Shown here: one piece after another, positions 36,217 to 45,558 of the stretch | Position numbering within the stretch: the stretch's first letter is position 1 | Layout: every line of letters starts with the position of its first letter | Assembly: GCA_013180625.2 (NCBI GenBank) | Contig: SNVD02002696.1 | Location: 36,976-100,975, forward strand | Length of the DNA stretch: 64,000 bases | From: Boswellia sacra | Taxonomy: Eukaryota > Streptophyta > Magnoliopsida > Sapindales > Burseraceae | Direction: 5' to 3' | The notes under the pieces: model-generated | What the model saw: only the letters and a program-made list of their open reading frames with translations | The model's database searches: none | What the model was told of the DNA's origin: nothing | Made by a program: the position numbers and the translations under genes

Positions 36217-37937
36217 TTCAATACGAAATCATCAAAGATGGTAAATAATAGCATAAAGAAAGATGCAAGATGTGGTGCCTTCAAAGTATCCTTACAGATT
36301 ATTAAGCAGCTTCTTCACTGCGACCTCTGTTCTATTGATCAGCAAATTACAGATTATTCTGTAATAATCCTAAATTACAGATTATTCTTGTCGATTTGGA
36401 TTTGCACAATAAGAAAATCCAAATCGACAAAACAGCATGCAAACCTCACACAAAACCAGATAGCAACACAAGATCAAAGCAAATATTAACAAATAAATAA
36501 ACATATAAATTTAAATACACAAAATCAAACCAGATAGCAACATCACTAATGCTCTTGTGCATATCAATTGTGCATAGATGATAGTTATACAATTATCAAT
36601 CCTGAAAGCTACTTCTATGGAGCATTTAATGTGAATCTACCAATTGATAATTGGATCCTGATCCATTCAACTAAAAAGGACCGTTATGAAAGATACTTGA
36701 TTTTTGCCAATGATCACATAAATATTTCTATATCTGCAGAAGTTGCCAAACTAGATGAGACCTCTTATCAAGTTTCATATGTTTTAGGTTCCTGAATGAT
36801 GAAGCTTTAGAATTGAATTCTCTTCAATCAAATTACAATGTCAATCATTAACTAAAATCAAGAAGGGTTACCCACTGCATCCCTTATGAAGATCTACTCC
36901 CTGCTCCCAAGCATGTAAAACTATCAGCATAGAGTGAAGACAAGGATTTTCATGTATCAATTAACCTAGAGTTGGCTCAAAACTATTGGCAAAGATGCTT
37001 ATTGCTTAAGGCATGACTTAATGTAGATGTACTTTTCTCCCATTATAATACATATTGAATAACAACATTTAAATTCAGACTTGAATTTTAGAAGTAACAC
37101 TAGTAAAATATGCCCTGGTGGTATCATGAAATTCAGATGGTGTCAACTGCATAGCTTGCTATTAATTGGAATGAAATGTAAATGTTCATTAAGAGTCTAA
37201 CCCCATCCAGCTCAGTGCAGAAAAACAGGTGCAACCTCATGCAGAAAGCAATGTCACAACCAAAAATAATATAATAGCAAGACCAAAGCAACATCCGACA
37301 ATTGCCATGAAAGCCTGGAGACAGCTAGAAATTAATGAGGAGCTCACAACTGATCAATATATGACAATCTTGAAATTTCAAGTGTCACTTGCCTTTCCCT
37401 GTGATTCAACTTTAAATTTCTCAGTGAACTAGAACAATCCTCTGTCTAATAAATGTGCAAGAGCAAGGGCCCTGCACAAAAAGCACCTCTCCAGAATTAA
37501 TCACATGTTGATTTTAGACTACACAGAGAAAGGAAACAACTCAGAAGTGCTAATTGTTTTCACATACCATATTCATCAAGAGGAGCATCATAGTTATAGT
37601 TTAGTTTCAGAAGCTCTGAATTTGACTCAGATTTCTCTAAGATTCAGAAATTCTGCTAACATTAATGCTACTAGAATAACAATATATATCTAATCCAAAA
37701 AGAGGAAGCAATATTGTGTACATCAGGAGTAAATTGCATTTTCTTTTTTTCAAAAAGTTGTTTCCTTGGCCATTGCCTCCTCAACATTTATTATTCAGGC
37801 TTCTTACCTTTCTGTCGAAGTGAACCTGTATGAAAAGAAATTGGAAAATACTGAAACTTTAGAGAATAAAAAACATGAAGAAGAAGTAACAAAATTCAAT
37901 AGAAGAGTATGGATACTAATACAATAATCTAACTTAC
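36217..37937. other. CACTA interior without clear genes
   Basis: Several short frames occur. The 76-codon one at 36568-36795 (plus strand) looks more protein-like than its surroundings, but I do not recognise it. The segments at 37229-37432 and 37505-37693 have no visible motif. Confidence 0.35.
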
Positions 37938-38082
37938 CTCTTCACTAGAATCTTCTTTTTCTCCTTCTCCACTTTCTATTGTTTGGTTTACACTGCTAGC
38001 CTCAACTTCAACATTAGGTGAAACTGGTCTCTCTTCAAATATTACTGCTTCAAGCCAATGAAAAAAGTCGTGTATACCAAAA
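37938..38082 (-). pseudogene. Possible captured exon, unknown protein
   Basis: An open minus-strand segment with a strong acceptor (T-rich tract then CAG at 38083) and donor (GAAGAG then GTAAG at 37937). It encodes an acidic Ser/Glu-rich stretch ending GEGEKEDSSEE. I do not recognise the protein. Position inside a CACTA with other exon pieces favours gene capture. Confidence 0.4.
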
Positions 38083-38845
38083 CTGAAAAAAAAAATTAAA
38101 GAGACGATGAAGCAAGCAATGTAATGTATGAACAAAAGACCCATTTTTAGAATAAGAAAAATAAAGTTAAACAAAATACCCAAATATCCCCAAAAGAAAA
38201 TAATAAAATCTGTTGATTATTTGTTAAAGATCAACCCCAAAAAAGAACCCATTTTTATGTTTAATTATAGAAGGAATACAGAAGGTAATATTGCTAATAA
38301 ACATTTTAAAATTTATATATCATTAAATCTAGAAGGTAATATTGCTCCAAATATTCTTTTTCGAAGTGTTGGCAATCATCAGTCAACTAGTACTTCAAAG
38401 TAAATAGTTAATAGGCTCTGTTACTAAAAATCTTTGCCTCTAACAGATTCTCTTTCCTACCTTTCTTCTTCTTCTTCTTCTTTTTTTTTTGGTTTGGTAA
38501 TAGTCACCATCTAACAATTTATTCATATCAATCATAATATTCAAGCAAACTTAAGAAGCTTCACTCAAATGACATATTCTTCATATAATTAGCACAAACT
38601 TAGTAGTATTTATCCATCTGTTATCTTCAAAATAAATAGAGCCACATATAAAAAGTATATAAAAATAAATAAATAAATAAAACAAAGAAAAGATGCATGG
38701 GCAGCAAGCAATCGTACCTTTATCCATCTCCACACTCAATCTTGAAGTTCTATCTTATCCTTGCACTTATTAGTCCATAGAAAAAAGTTTATAATCTCCT
38801 CCTATCTTCGCAACCTATACCTGCACTTCTTTTCTATCAAAAAAA
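38083..38845. other. CACTA interior up to the E2 insertion
   Basis: AT-rich, with a (CTT)n/T run at 38465-38500. No gene is supported. Confidence 0.5.
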
Positions 38846-38850
38846 TTCAG

Positions 38851-40377
38851 TGATGAACACTTAAATATGCATGTTTAATAAGAGTTTAGTTGTTCATATT
38901 GCATTAATAGTGTCATTAAATTCCTCAACTTAAGCATATTTGTAGCATTTGCATCTTTGGAATTAATTCCTCTTAATATTGGTTTTGTTACAGGTTCGGT
39001 AAAATGGGCATAACTCTCTATTTATAGATCAGAATGGTGCAATTCTTAATGTTTTGGAAAGCTGATTCAATTGTCTACAAGATTGCATTTCACAAGCATC
39101 ATCAAATTCGGGCTCTTAGTGACCAAAATTGGGCTTGAAATGAACCCATCTACAGTCTCGGCCCAGTCTGACCAGGCCTCAGTATTTGGACTGTATCTCT
39201 CAAAATACGTATCTAAATTGTGCAAATCAATATGTTCTAGAAAGCTGAGAGAAATATCTACAACTTTCATGAAGACATGTGATTAAAATTCTCAACATTT
39301 CAATGTCAAAATTGATGGTCAAAGTCGGTGCCTAATGATCCCAATTGTCAAAGATATTTACAACTAATATTTGACAATTATGCCCTTGTAATTTGACAAG
39401 TTTGCCCCTGGATGTATCTATAAATAGAGGTGCCTTGTGACCCATTAGGGCATCTTGGCCTTGGTTGGAACATTTTGGCTTTGGCTAGGATCTTGTATTG
39501 TGTTTTGTGTGTTTATGTTATTAATGAATTTCCTTTTTCTTGCATTTTATTTTCTTTCTATTATAATGTTCTTCTAATTTCTCTTTTGCTAAGGTGAAAG
39601 GGTGAAACCCTTGATATGAGAATAAGGATTCTCTAACCCTTAATATGTGCTTAATAATCTTAATCTTATAATATTTATTCAATATGATTTATATTTAATT
39701 TCTTAATCAATCTTGACACCACTCGTAAAGTGGAGGTCTTGATCCATTGTCGACAATCTTTGGCACATCAAATGCTTGGATCCTTTCTAGATGATGTATG
39801 GTTCTTCCTTACCGACACGAATCTAGTTAGGAACCTTGATTTGTTGTAGACATATAGTGATTGGCACATTGGATGCTTGAACCCATTTACAAGAAGTGGT
39901 ATAAATATTGGTAATGAAACAAATATAATTCATATAACTAAAATGGGTTAATTATCCTTATTCGAAATATCAAGGGCGGATCCCCTAACCTTAGCCTTCA
40001 TTGTTATTGTGTTAATTCCTCTTGTATTTTAATTATTCTATTGTTTATGAACTTTTATTTTATTTACTATTGTAGGTTCTACCACCTTATGAAATTGTTC
40101 TTTAATTTACTATGGTTGGTTATACCACCTATTTCCATGGATGGTTTTACCTCCTCTTGCTTTTTGTTTTATATTTGAATGGTCGGTAATACCGCCTACC
40201 ATATTACATATTTATTGATATTATCTTGTCATCTCTTCGAATCATCCATATCACATTTGCTTATCTTATAATTTGTAACGCTAAAATCCCCTTCCTCGTG
40301 GATCGACCCCGGTCTCACTGGGTTTTATTACTTCGACACTCCTATACTTGGGAGACAATCCTTTTTCGGATGTGTCA
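38851..40377 (+). repeat. E2 5' LTR
   Basis: Pairs with 45559-47084 across its whole length. CTCTATTTATAGATC at about 39018 and TCTATAAATAGAGG at about 39416 are TATA-like, the latter well placed to be the promoter. Sequence unlike the E1 LTR apart from the last bases and the primer site. Confidence 0.95.
39416..39429 (+). promoter_or_regulatory. Candidate TATA box of the E2 LTR
   Basis: TCTATAAATAGAGG is a near-perfect plant TATA box, kept in the 3' LTR near 46122. It would start the genomic transcript within the next 30-40 bases. Confidence 0.6.
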
Positions 40378-40383
40378 AGTTTT

Positions 40384-40401
40384 TGGCGCCGTTGCCGGGG
40401 A
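40384..40401 (+). promoter_or_regulatory. E2 primer binding site, tRNA-Asp
   Basis: TGGCGCCGTTGCCGGGGA, identical to the E1 site and complementary to the tRNA-Asp 3' end. Confidence 0.85.
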
Positions 40402-40612
40402 AGGTAAAAGTTGGCGTACAAAATTGTAAGTATTCTCTTTTATCATTTCTATTTTTATTTTTCTTGTATGTGTTTCTCTTTTCTCTCCCCATTTCTATTT
40501 TTATTTTTCTTGCATGTGCTCATCTTTTCTTTCTCTTTGCATTAGTTGGTAGAATTGTTTGTAGCCACTCATCTTCTTTGAAAAACATGCTCATACCCAA
40601 CCAAGGACATTA

Positions 40613-41781
40613 ATGGATTACATAAGAACTCATGCACAATCATGCCTAGTCTTCCCTCATGATGCAAAATATTTCAACCATGAATCGGATTTCATTCAAT
40701 TCTTACCCCACTTTCATGGCCTAGATGTTGAAAACCCATTTTTGCATTTGAGAGAATTTAAAGATTTTTGCAATATCTATTGTGACCTAAAATGTAGCAT
40801 AAACATCTTTACATTAAAGCTTTTTCCTTTTTCTTTAAAAGATAAAGCTAAAACATGGCTACAAAATCTTAGGTCAGGATCCATTAGTTCATGGGATGAA
40901 ATGCAACAATAATTTTTGAAAAAATTCTTTCCTCCCTATAGAACAAATTCTCTCAAAGGGAAAATCATCAATTTCACTCAAAAACAGGGAGAGACCTTTT
41001 ACCAATGTTGGGATAGGTATAAAGCATTGCTTAATACTTGTCCTCACCATGGTTTGGAAACATGGAGACTAGTTTTAATTTTCTATGAAGGTATTACACA
41101 TCAAGCTAGGCAAATGGTAGAATTAATGTGTAATGGACAATTTGAAAATAAAGACCCTGATGAAGCCATGGATTTCCTAGACTTTCTAGCGAAAAATGCC
41201 CAAAATTGGAACAATGTTGGCACTTATGAGGTACCAAGAATGTCTAGTAGAGGCATATATAACTTTAGGGAGAATCATGATCTACATGTTAAATTTACAT
41301 CCCTAGCTAGGAAAGTCGAGGACATAGAAATGTGGTCTATGCAAGAAACTGTCTGTCAAACTTGTAATTCTAGTGATCATCCTACGGATGATTGCCCAAT
41401 TGTGCCTACCTTTAGGAAAAGTCTCCATGAGCAAACCAACGTTTCAAACACTTTCCAAAGGTCAAATCCTAATCCTTACTCACAAAATTTTGGATGGAAA
41501 AATCACTTGAATTTTGATTGGATGAATGATAATAATGCACAATCTTACCAACCTTCCTTTCAATCATGTCAAAATTTTCAAAAAACTCATGATCATGCAT
41601 CTTATAAGGATCTTGAAGAAACATGAAATTCATTCATTGCAAAGCAAGAGGCTTTTAATAGTCAAGTTGCTCAAACTATGGCAAACTTGAATGATGCTCT
41701 TGAAAAACTTGAATTTGCATTTAGTACTCATGAGAAAGGTGTGTTTCCATCTCAACTCGAGCCAAACCTCATCAATCCACT
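40613..41781 (+). pseudogene. E2 gag, Athila type, with two in-frame stops
   Basis: Gag forms the particle that packages the RNA. The first 99 codons end at TAA 40910, where a Gln codon (CAA) is expected; the frame then runs on without shift to TGA at 41624 and again reads on as gag-like text to about 41778. The retrotransposon-gag core includes CPHHGLETWRL and the AKNAQNW text. A zinc knuckle C-x2-C-x4-H-x4-C lies at about 41359-41400 (CQTCNSSDHPTDDC). Two point mutations separate it from an open gene, so decay is recent. Whole-length for the core, unlike E1. Confidence 0.85.
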
Positions 41782-42384
41782 GTGAGTAATCCAAGTAGCC
41801 AACATCTAGATGAAGATTCGGTAAGTGCTCTTCTCGAAGATTCGGTAAGTGCTCTTTATGATGGTAAGGTTGATCAAGAACATATTCCTAACCCTTATGA
41901 GAAAGATGATGAATCAATCCTAAAGGGTAAGGAAGAGGTTAATCAACTTACACCTAACAAAGAAAAGACCGAATCCTCACTTATGCATCAGGCAAAGGAA
42001 TTTAACCAAAATTTTGATATTAATGAATTTTTCGAGCATGATGAAAATGAGGAAGCTAATAGGACAAAAACTAACGTGGAAGACTATATCCAAAATGAGA
42101 ATATTTCAACTCCTTTGGAAATCGGGTTAACTAGTTCTTTTGAACCAAGTATGCAACTAGTGCCCATTGCTTCTAAAGAATTTTCATTGCTTGATTTTGT
42201 ACAGGTGAAGGAGATTAAGAGTTGGAAGCCATGGTTCGAAAAAAGGCAGGAAGAAACATCCACACTCAATAATGCATGCTTTAAGGACAAACAAACTCAA
42301 ATAGTGGTAATCTCTTTCATTCTCACAAATAAAGGAAAAAGAAAGGTACCACCTCAATGGCATATTTTTGACCGTGGTAAATCA
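41782..42384 (+). pseudogene. E2 gag tail and linker
   Basis: A 277-codon open frame, shifted from gag, whose first about 200 codons are an acidic, low-complexity linker (with a 30-bp tandem repeat coding SVSALLED/SVSALYD near 41818-41860). The rest is T-rich and hydrophobic by base composition, not a likely membrane protein. Protease and pol, expected next, are absent. Confidence 0.5.
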
Positions 42385-42669
42385 CTTTCGAAGAGATTCC
42401 TCTTTTTGCATCTCTTTATAATGATTGATCAAATTTTATCCATCTATGCCATATCTTCATTTTTATTTTTATTCTTCATTTTTGCTATCACTTCTAGTTT
42501 GTTTTTATTTTATTTTGTGTGCGTTTATTTTAGTTATGTGTTTTTATTTTATTTCCCGGTCAAGTGGCGGATACGGTACTCCGTGGCTTTTAAAGTCGGT
42601 TTTTCAGTTCCCTAAAAACTGTTGCTCACCTTGCATCCATTTTCTTTTCTTCTCTCTCATTTTCTTCAC
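42385..42669 (+). other. E2 post-gag untranslated segment
   Basis: T-rich; shares GAGATTCCT and GATCA landmarks with 6680-6720 in E1. No gene. Confidence 0.5.
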
Positions 42670-43219
42670 ATGGATACCATTCTCTCAAAATTGCACAAAC
42701 ATTTTCCCTCTCTTCCTCAAAATGATTTGCTTAAAATTTATAAAGCTCGTGCAGAAAGACTAAGGTTGTTGATGTGTAAGGGTATTCCTGCTGATTTAAG
42801 ATGGTTAATTGAAGCCAAGGTTCGATTCTCTTGTGAGTTTTCAGATAATCTTGTTTCCCATATGCCAGGTTTGGGAAAAAGCTCTTATGCCAAAAAGCGA
42901 AGAGCAAAAAAGGTTACAAGTTTGTCACAAATGTGCAAGATGGACTTGTAACCAGCGTTGCCGCTCCTTGGGATATTTGTCTAACAATCGAGAGGATAAA
43001 CTACAGTTCATCAAGAATGGACTGAGTAGGGAGTCTTTGGATGATATCCGAGTGACTCTTGAGACGCATTCTTGTGGACTTGTGCAGCGTGAAATTTTTA
43101 ATTTGTGGACACAATTCCGAGATGAGCAGGAACGCTATAGTCTTGGGAATCTGACTCAAAACGACCCTATTTGCCAGTTTATAAGAAAACTGGATGGGAA
43201 GCATATCCCCAACTCATAG
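42670..43219 (+). pseudogene. E2 cysteine-rich basic protein gene (cassette gene 1), one frameshift
   Basis: Homologue of 7016-7569. The frame from ATG 42670 is open for 93 codons. One extra A in an A run (about 42905-42912) shifts it; the same protein continues in the next frame to a stop at 43219, giving 182 codons if the extra base is ignored. Order: PADLRWLIEAKVRF, GLGKSSYAKKRRAK (residues 67-80), Cys cluster C-x2-C-x4-C-x3-C at 42923-42961 (residues 85-97), then NLWTQFRDE and the conserved end. E1 is broken at a different place, so the ancestor was open. It could bind RNA or DNA; the nearest layout I know is the carlavirus nucleic-acid-binding protein. The A AAA AAG run is not in the right frame relation for -1 shifting. 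Confidence 0.75.
43174..43193 (+). promoter_or_regulatory. Hairpin conserved between E2 and E1
   Basis: CCAGTTTATAAGAAAACTGG, identical to 7524-7543, within the end of cassette gene 1. Confidence 0.45.
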
Positions 43220-43528
43220 AAGGTGTTTAAGCCGTTTCTGGGCGTAAAACCAGAGGAAGATGTGAGCCACAGTCACAACTACTAGTACATATGCATGCGT
43301 GCCATCATTTTTGAACTTTAATGCCTATTAGTTGTCATTTTTTTGAATTTGTTTGACTTATAGTGTCTTATTTCATCATCTTTTTTAATTTTTGTGGAAT
43401 CGTGTCAAATTTTTCAACAAGCAACCGAGCTACCTATTTAGATGTCATCATTAGCATATCTTTTTGCACTCCATAAATACCGCATCACTTGTTCTCCTCT
43501 TCACACATAGTTAGAGAGTTGCATAGAC
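43220..43528 (+). other. Spacer between cassette gene 1 and LOG in E2
   Basis: The first 73 bases are about 90% like E1. The rest is AT-rich. ATAAATA at 43473-43479 lies 50 bp before the LOG start and could serve as a TATA box. Confidence 0.45.
43473..43479 (+). promoter_or_regulatory. TATA-like site upstream of intact LOG
   Basis: CCATAAATACC context. With a start about 30 bp on, the leader would be about 25 nt, ending in GACATGG, a strong start context. Suggestive only. Confidence 0.3.
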
Positions 43529-44179
43529 ATGGAGGGAACTTCAAAACGTCGAATCCAAAGGATATGTGTATTCTGTGGATCTCGACCGGGTAAAAGTGAG
43601 GAGTTTGTAGAAGTAGCAAATTATCTTGGTAGGCTACTAGCTGAAAGAAAGATTAATGTGGTTTATGGGGGAGGTAGCCTCGGGTTAATGGGTTGCGTGT
43701 CAACAGCTGCACATGTAGGAGGTAGTCAAGTTTTAGGAATTATTCCTAAAGCATTGGCTATAGAAAGCATCGTTGGAAAAACGGTTGGGACAGAGATGCA
43801 AGTCTCCTCTATGCATGAACGCATGGCACATATGCTCATCAATTCAGATGCCTTTATTGCTTTACCAGGTGGCTTTGGCACTCTTGAAGAAATTTTTCAA
43901 ATTGCCTCTTGGGCCCAACTGAATCTCCATCAAAAACCCATAGGTTTGTTGAATGTTAAAAATTTCTTTGATCCTTTGATAAGTTTTGTTGATGCAGCTG
44001 TGGAACAAAATTTTATCCCTCATTCAGCGAGAAAGATCCTTGTTTCTGCCATTTCTGCTGGTGAGTTCCTTGACAAATTACAAGAAGTTGAGTATGAACC
44101 TGACCCAGCTAGTACTCAAATTAATTGGGCAGGAGGGCAAAACAAAAAGTGCAAATTGGATCTGAATCTCCGTTTGTAA
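43529..44179 (+). CDS. LOG-like: LOG-family cytokinin riboside 5'-monophosphate phosphoribohydrolase, intact, retrotransposon-borne
   Basis: A 216-residue open gene, the usual length for plant LOG. The enzyme converts inactive cytokinin nucleotides to active free bases in one step, in cytosol and nucleus. Motifs: CVFCGS (13-18), GGGSLGLMG (47-55), MHERM with Arg98, and PGGFGTLEE (113-121) holding the catalytic Glu121. The Lys that usually follows the Arg (MxxRK) is Met here. The C-terminus has a basic patch NKKCK (205-209) and LDLNLRL (210-216), which fits the LxLxL repression-motif pattern. ATG context is strong. No intron, unlike plant nuclear LOG genes, so it was probably captured as RNA. 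It lies 309 bp after cassette gene 1 and in the same direction as the LTR promoter. Many differences from the E1 copy are silent. The family call is firm; activity is not proven. Confidence 0.95.
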   Translation: MEGTSKRRIQRICVFCGSRPGKSEEFVEVANYLGRLLAERKINVVYGGGSLGLMGCVSTAAHVGGSQVLGIIPKALAIESIVGKTVGTEMQVSSMHERMAHMLINSDAFIALPGGFGTLEEIFQIASWAQLNLHQKPIGLLNVKNFFDPLISFVDAAVEQNFIPHSARKILVSAISAGEFLDKLQEVEYEPDPASTQINWAGGQNKKCKLDLNLRL

Positions 44180-45378
44180 TTTTTTTTTCTTGTCCTTTAT
44201 TTTATTTTACTTTATTTTTAGCATGTTATTTTATGAGTCTTTCAGGTCATCTTTCTTGAATAATAGAAGCTACAGGTAATGTCTCCTATACTTTATCTCT
44301 CTGCATTTAAACATTGAGGACAATGTTTCATTTGGTTGGGGGGGAAGGATAGTAGACATAAGTGTGTCTTGAAATTTTATTTTTTCTTGCAAAAAAAAAA
44401 AAAAGCGAGTTAGTAATTAGATTCAGAGTGCGGTGTAAGGAGTTCAAATCCTCTTGAGACGCATTCTGGGTCAGGAATGGCAGAGTATGGAGGGCCAGTT
44501 TGAACTCTTGAAACCCATTCTAACCAATTTGTCATTTTATTTTATGAACTCATTTTAGCTAACTTGATATTATTTAGACTTGATTTTTGAATTTTATAAC
44601 AAGGAGGTCTTATTCATTTCACTTTGAATTATTCAAATCTATGAACTCTCACAACCTTATCATTTAAAAAAAAAAAGTGTGCTTATGTACTCATTAAGCA
44701 AGTATTCATGAACCTTTCTTCACACACACACACATACCTTGATGCATGATTGTGGGTGGCAAAATGAAATGTTGTAATATTTGAGTTCTTTTGTTTTGTT
44801 TAGGATAACAACACAAAGGAAGGGGAAAGTTAAAACAAAAAAAAAAGCAAAAAAAAAAAAAGAAAAAAAAACAATTGTGGATAAAGTTTGGTCTCGTAGC
44901 CTCCTTAATTCGAGCAATTAAGCCCGAGGGGTGCCTTAACACCTAATACCCTAAGACCAATTGGTTTGGGAGCTTATTGGCACCAAAGCTCGCTACACAT
45001 GGATTAAGAGAACGCTTTAATGGATTGAACATATGCACTATCCATAACATATTTTTACAAGCAAAAATAAAACATCGAGCAAACCCGAGTCGTTAAGCTC
45101 GAAGGGGTGATACTTAACATCTAATGCCCTAGGCCAACTGTCTGGGAGCGCATTAGCCTAAGGCTCTCGCTACATGGGTTAAAGATGCATTCTTTTAAAA
45201 AAAAAAACAACAAATATATATATAAAATAAATGAATGTCCCCTACCTAAAGTTGTTAGCTTTAACAAATATTAGAACCGATATGGCTTCTTTCTAATAAG
45301 CCCCATAGTCATGTGTTGACTGAGCACAAAAAGGAGGTTTATTGATATCTTGACTGAAGGGTACATGAGTCATTAAAA

Positions 45379-45414
<36 letters not shown>

Positions 45415-45543
45415 TGTTGAGAGTTTGTTTATTTGGATAAAAGTGTGCGCGTAGGAGAAGATGCAATAATGACCACCTTGGATGTAAAATTCTATAAATC
45501 ACTTCTTAATAATAACGCTTTAATTGCTAGGGACTAGCAATAA
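44180..45543 (+). other. E2 3' untranslated region
   Basis: No gene. It has the inverted repeat CATTGAGGACAATG (44312-44325) and a G tract (44336-44348) as in E1, the motif CTCTTGAGACGCATTCT at about 44450 with a partner near 44504, several A runs and the (AAT)n run. Two blocks near 44930 and 45110 share CTAATACCCTA/CTAATGCCCTA and GGGAGC landmarks and are a degenerate direct repeat. Confidence 0.6.
45377..45413 (+). repeat. (AAT)n microsatellite in E2
   Basis: About twelve AAT units. Confidence 0.95.
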
Positions 45544-45558
45544 GCTAGTTGGGGGGTG
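45544..45558 (+). promoter_or_regulatory. E2 polypurine tract
   Basis: G-rich GTTGGGGGGTG directly before the 3' LTR. Confidence 0.75.

Noticed and set aside
42320..42763. Hydrophobic frames suggesting an envelope-like membrane protein before gene 1 in E2.
   Set aside because: The hydrophobic residues come from T-rich DNA, two frames show it at once, and E1 does not conserve it.
42900..42920. Programmed -1 frameshift at A AAA AAG in gene 1 of E2.
   Set aside because: The downstream protein lies in the +1 frame, and E1 has one A fewer and needs no shift here. A 1-bp insertion explains it.
43201..43290. Stop-codon readthrough extending cassette gene 1 by about 23 codons, since the text after the TAG is alike in E1 and E2.
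   Set aside because: All visible differences in those codons change the amino acid and none is silent, so conservation is at the nucleotide level and not of a protein.
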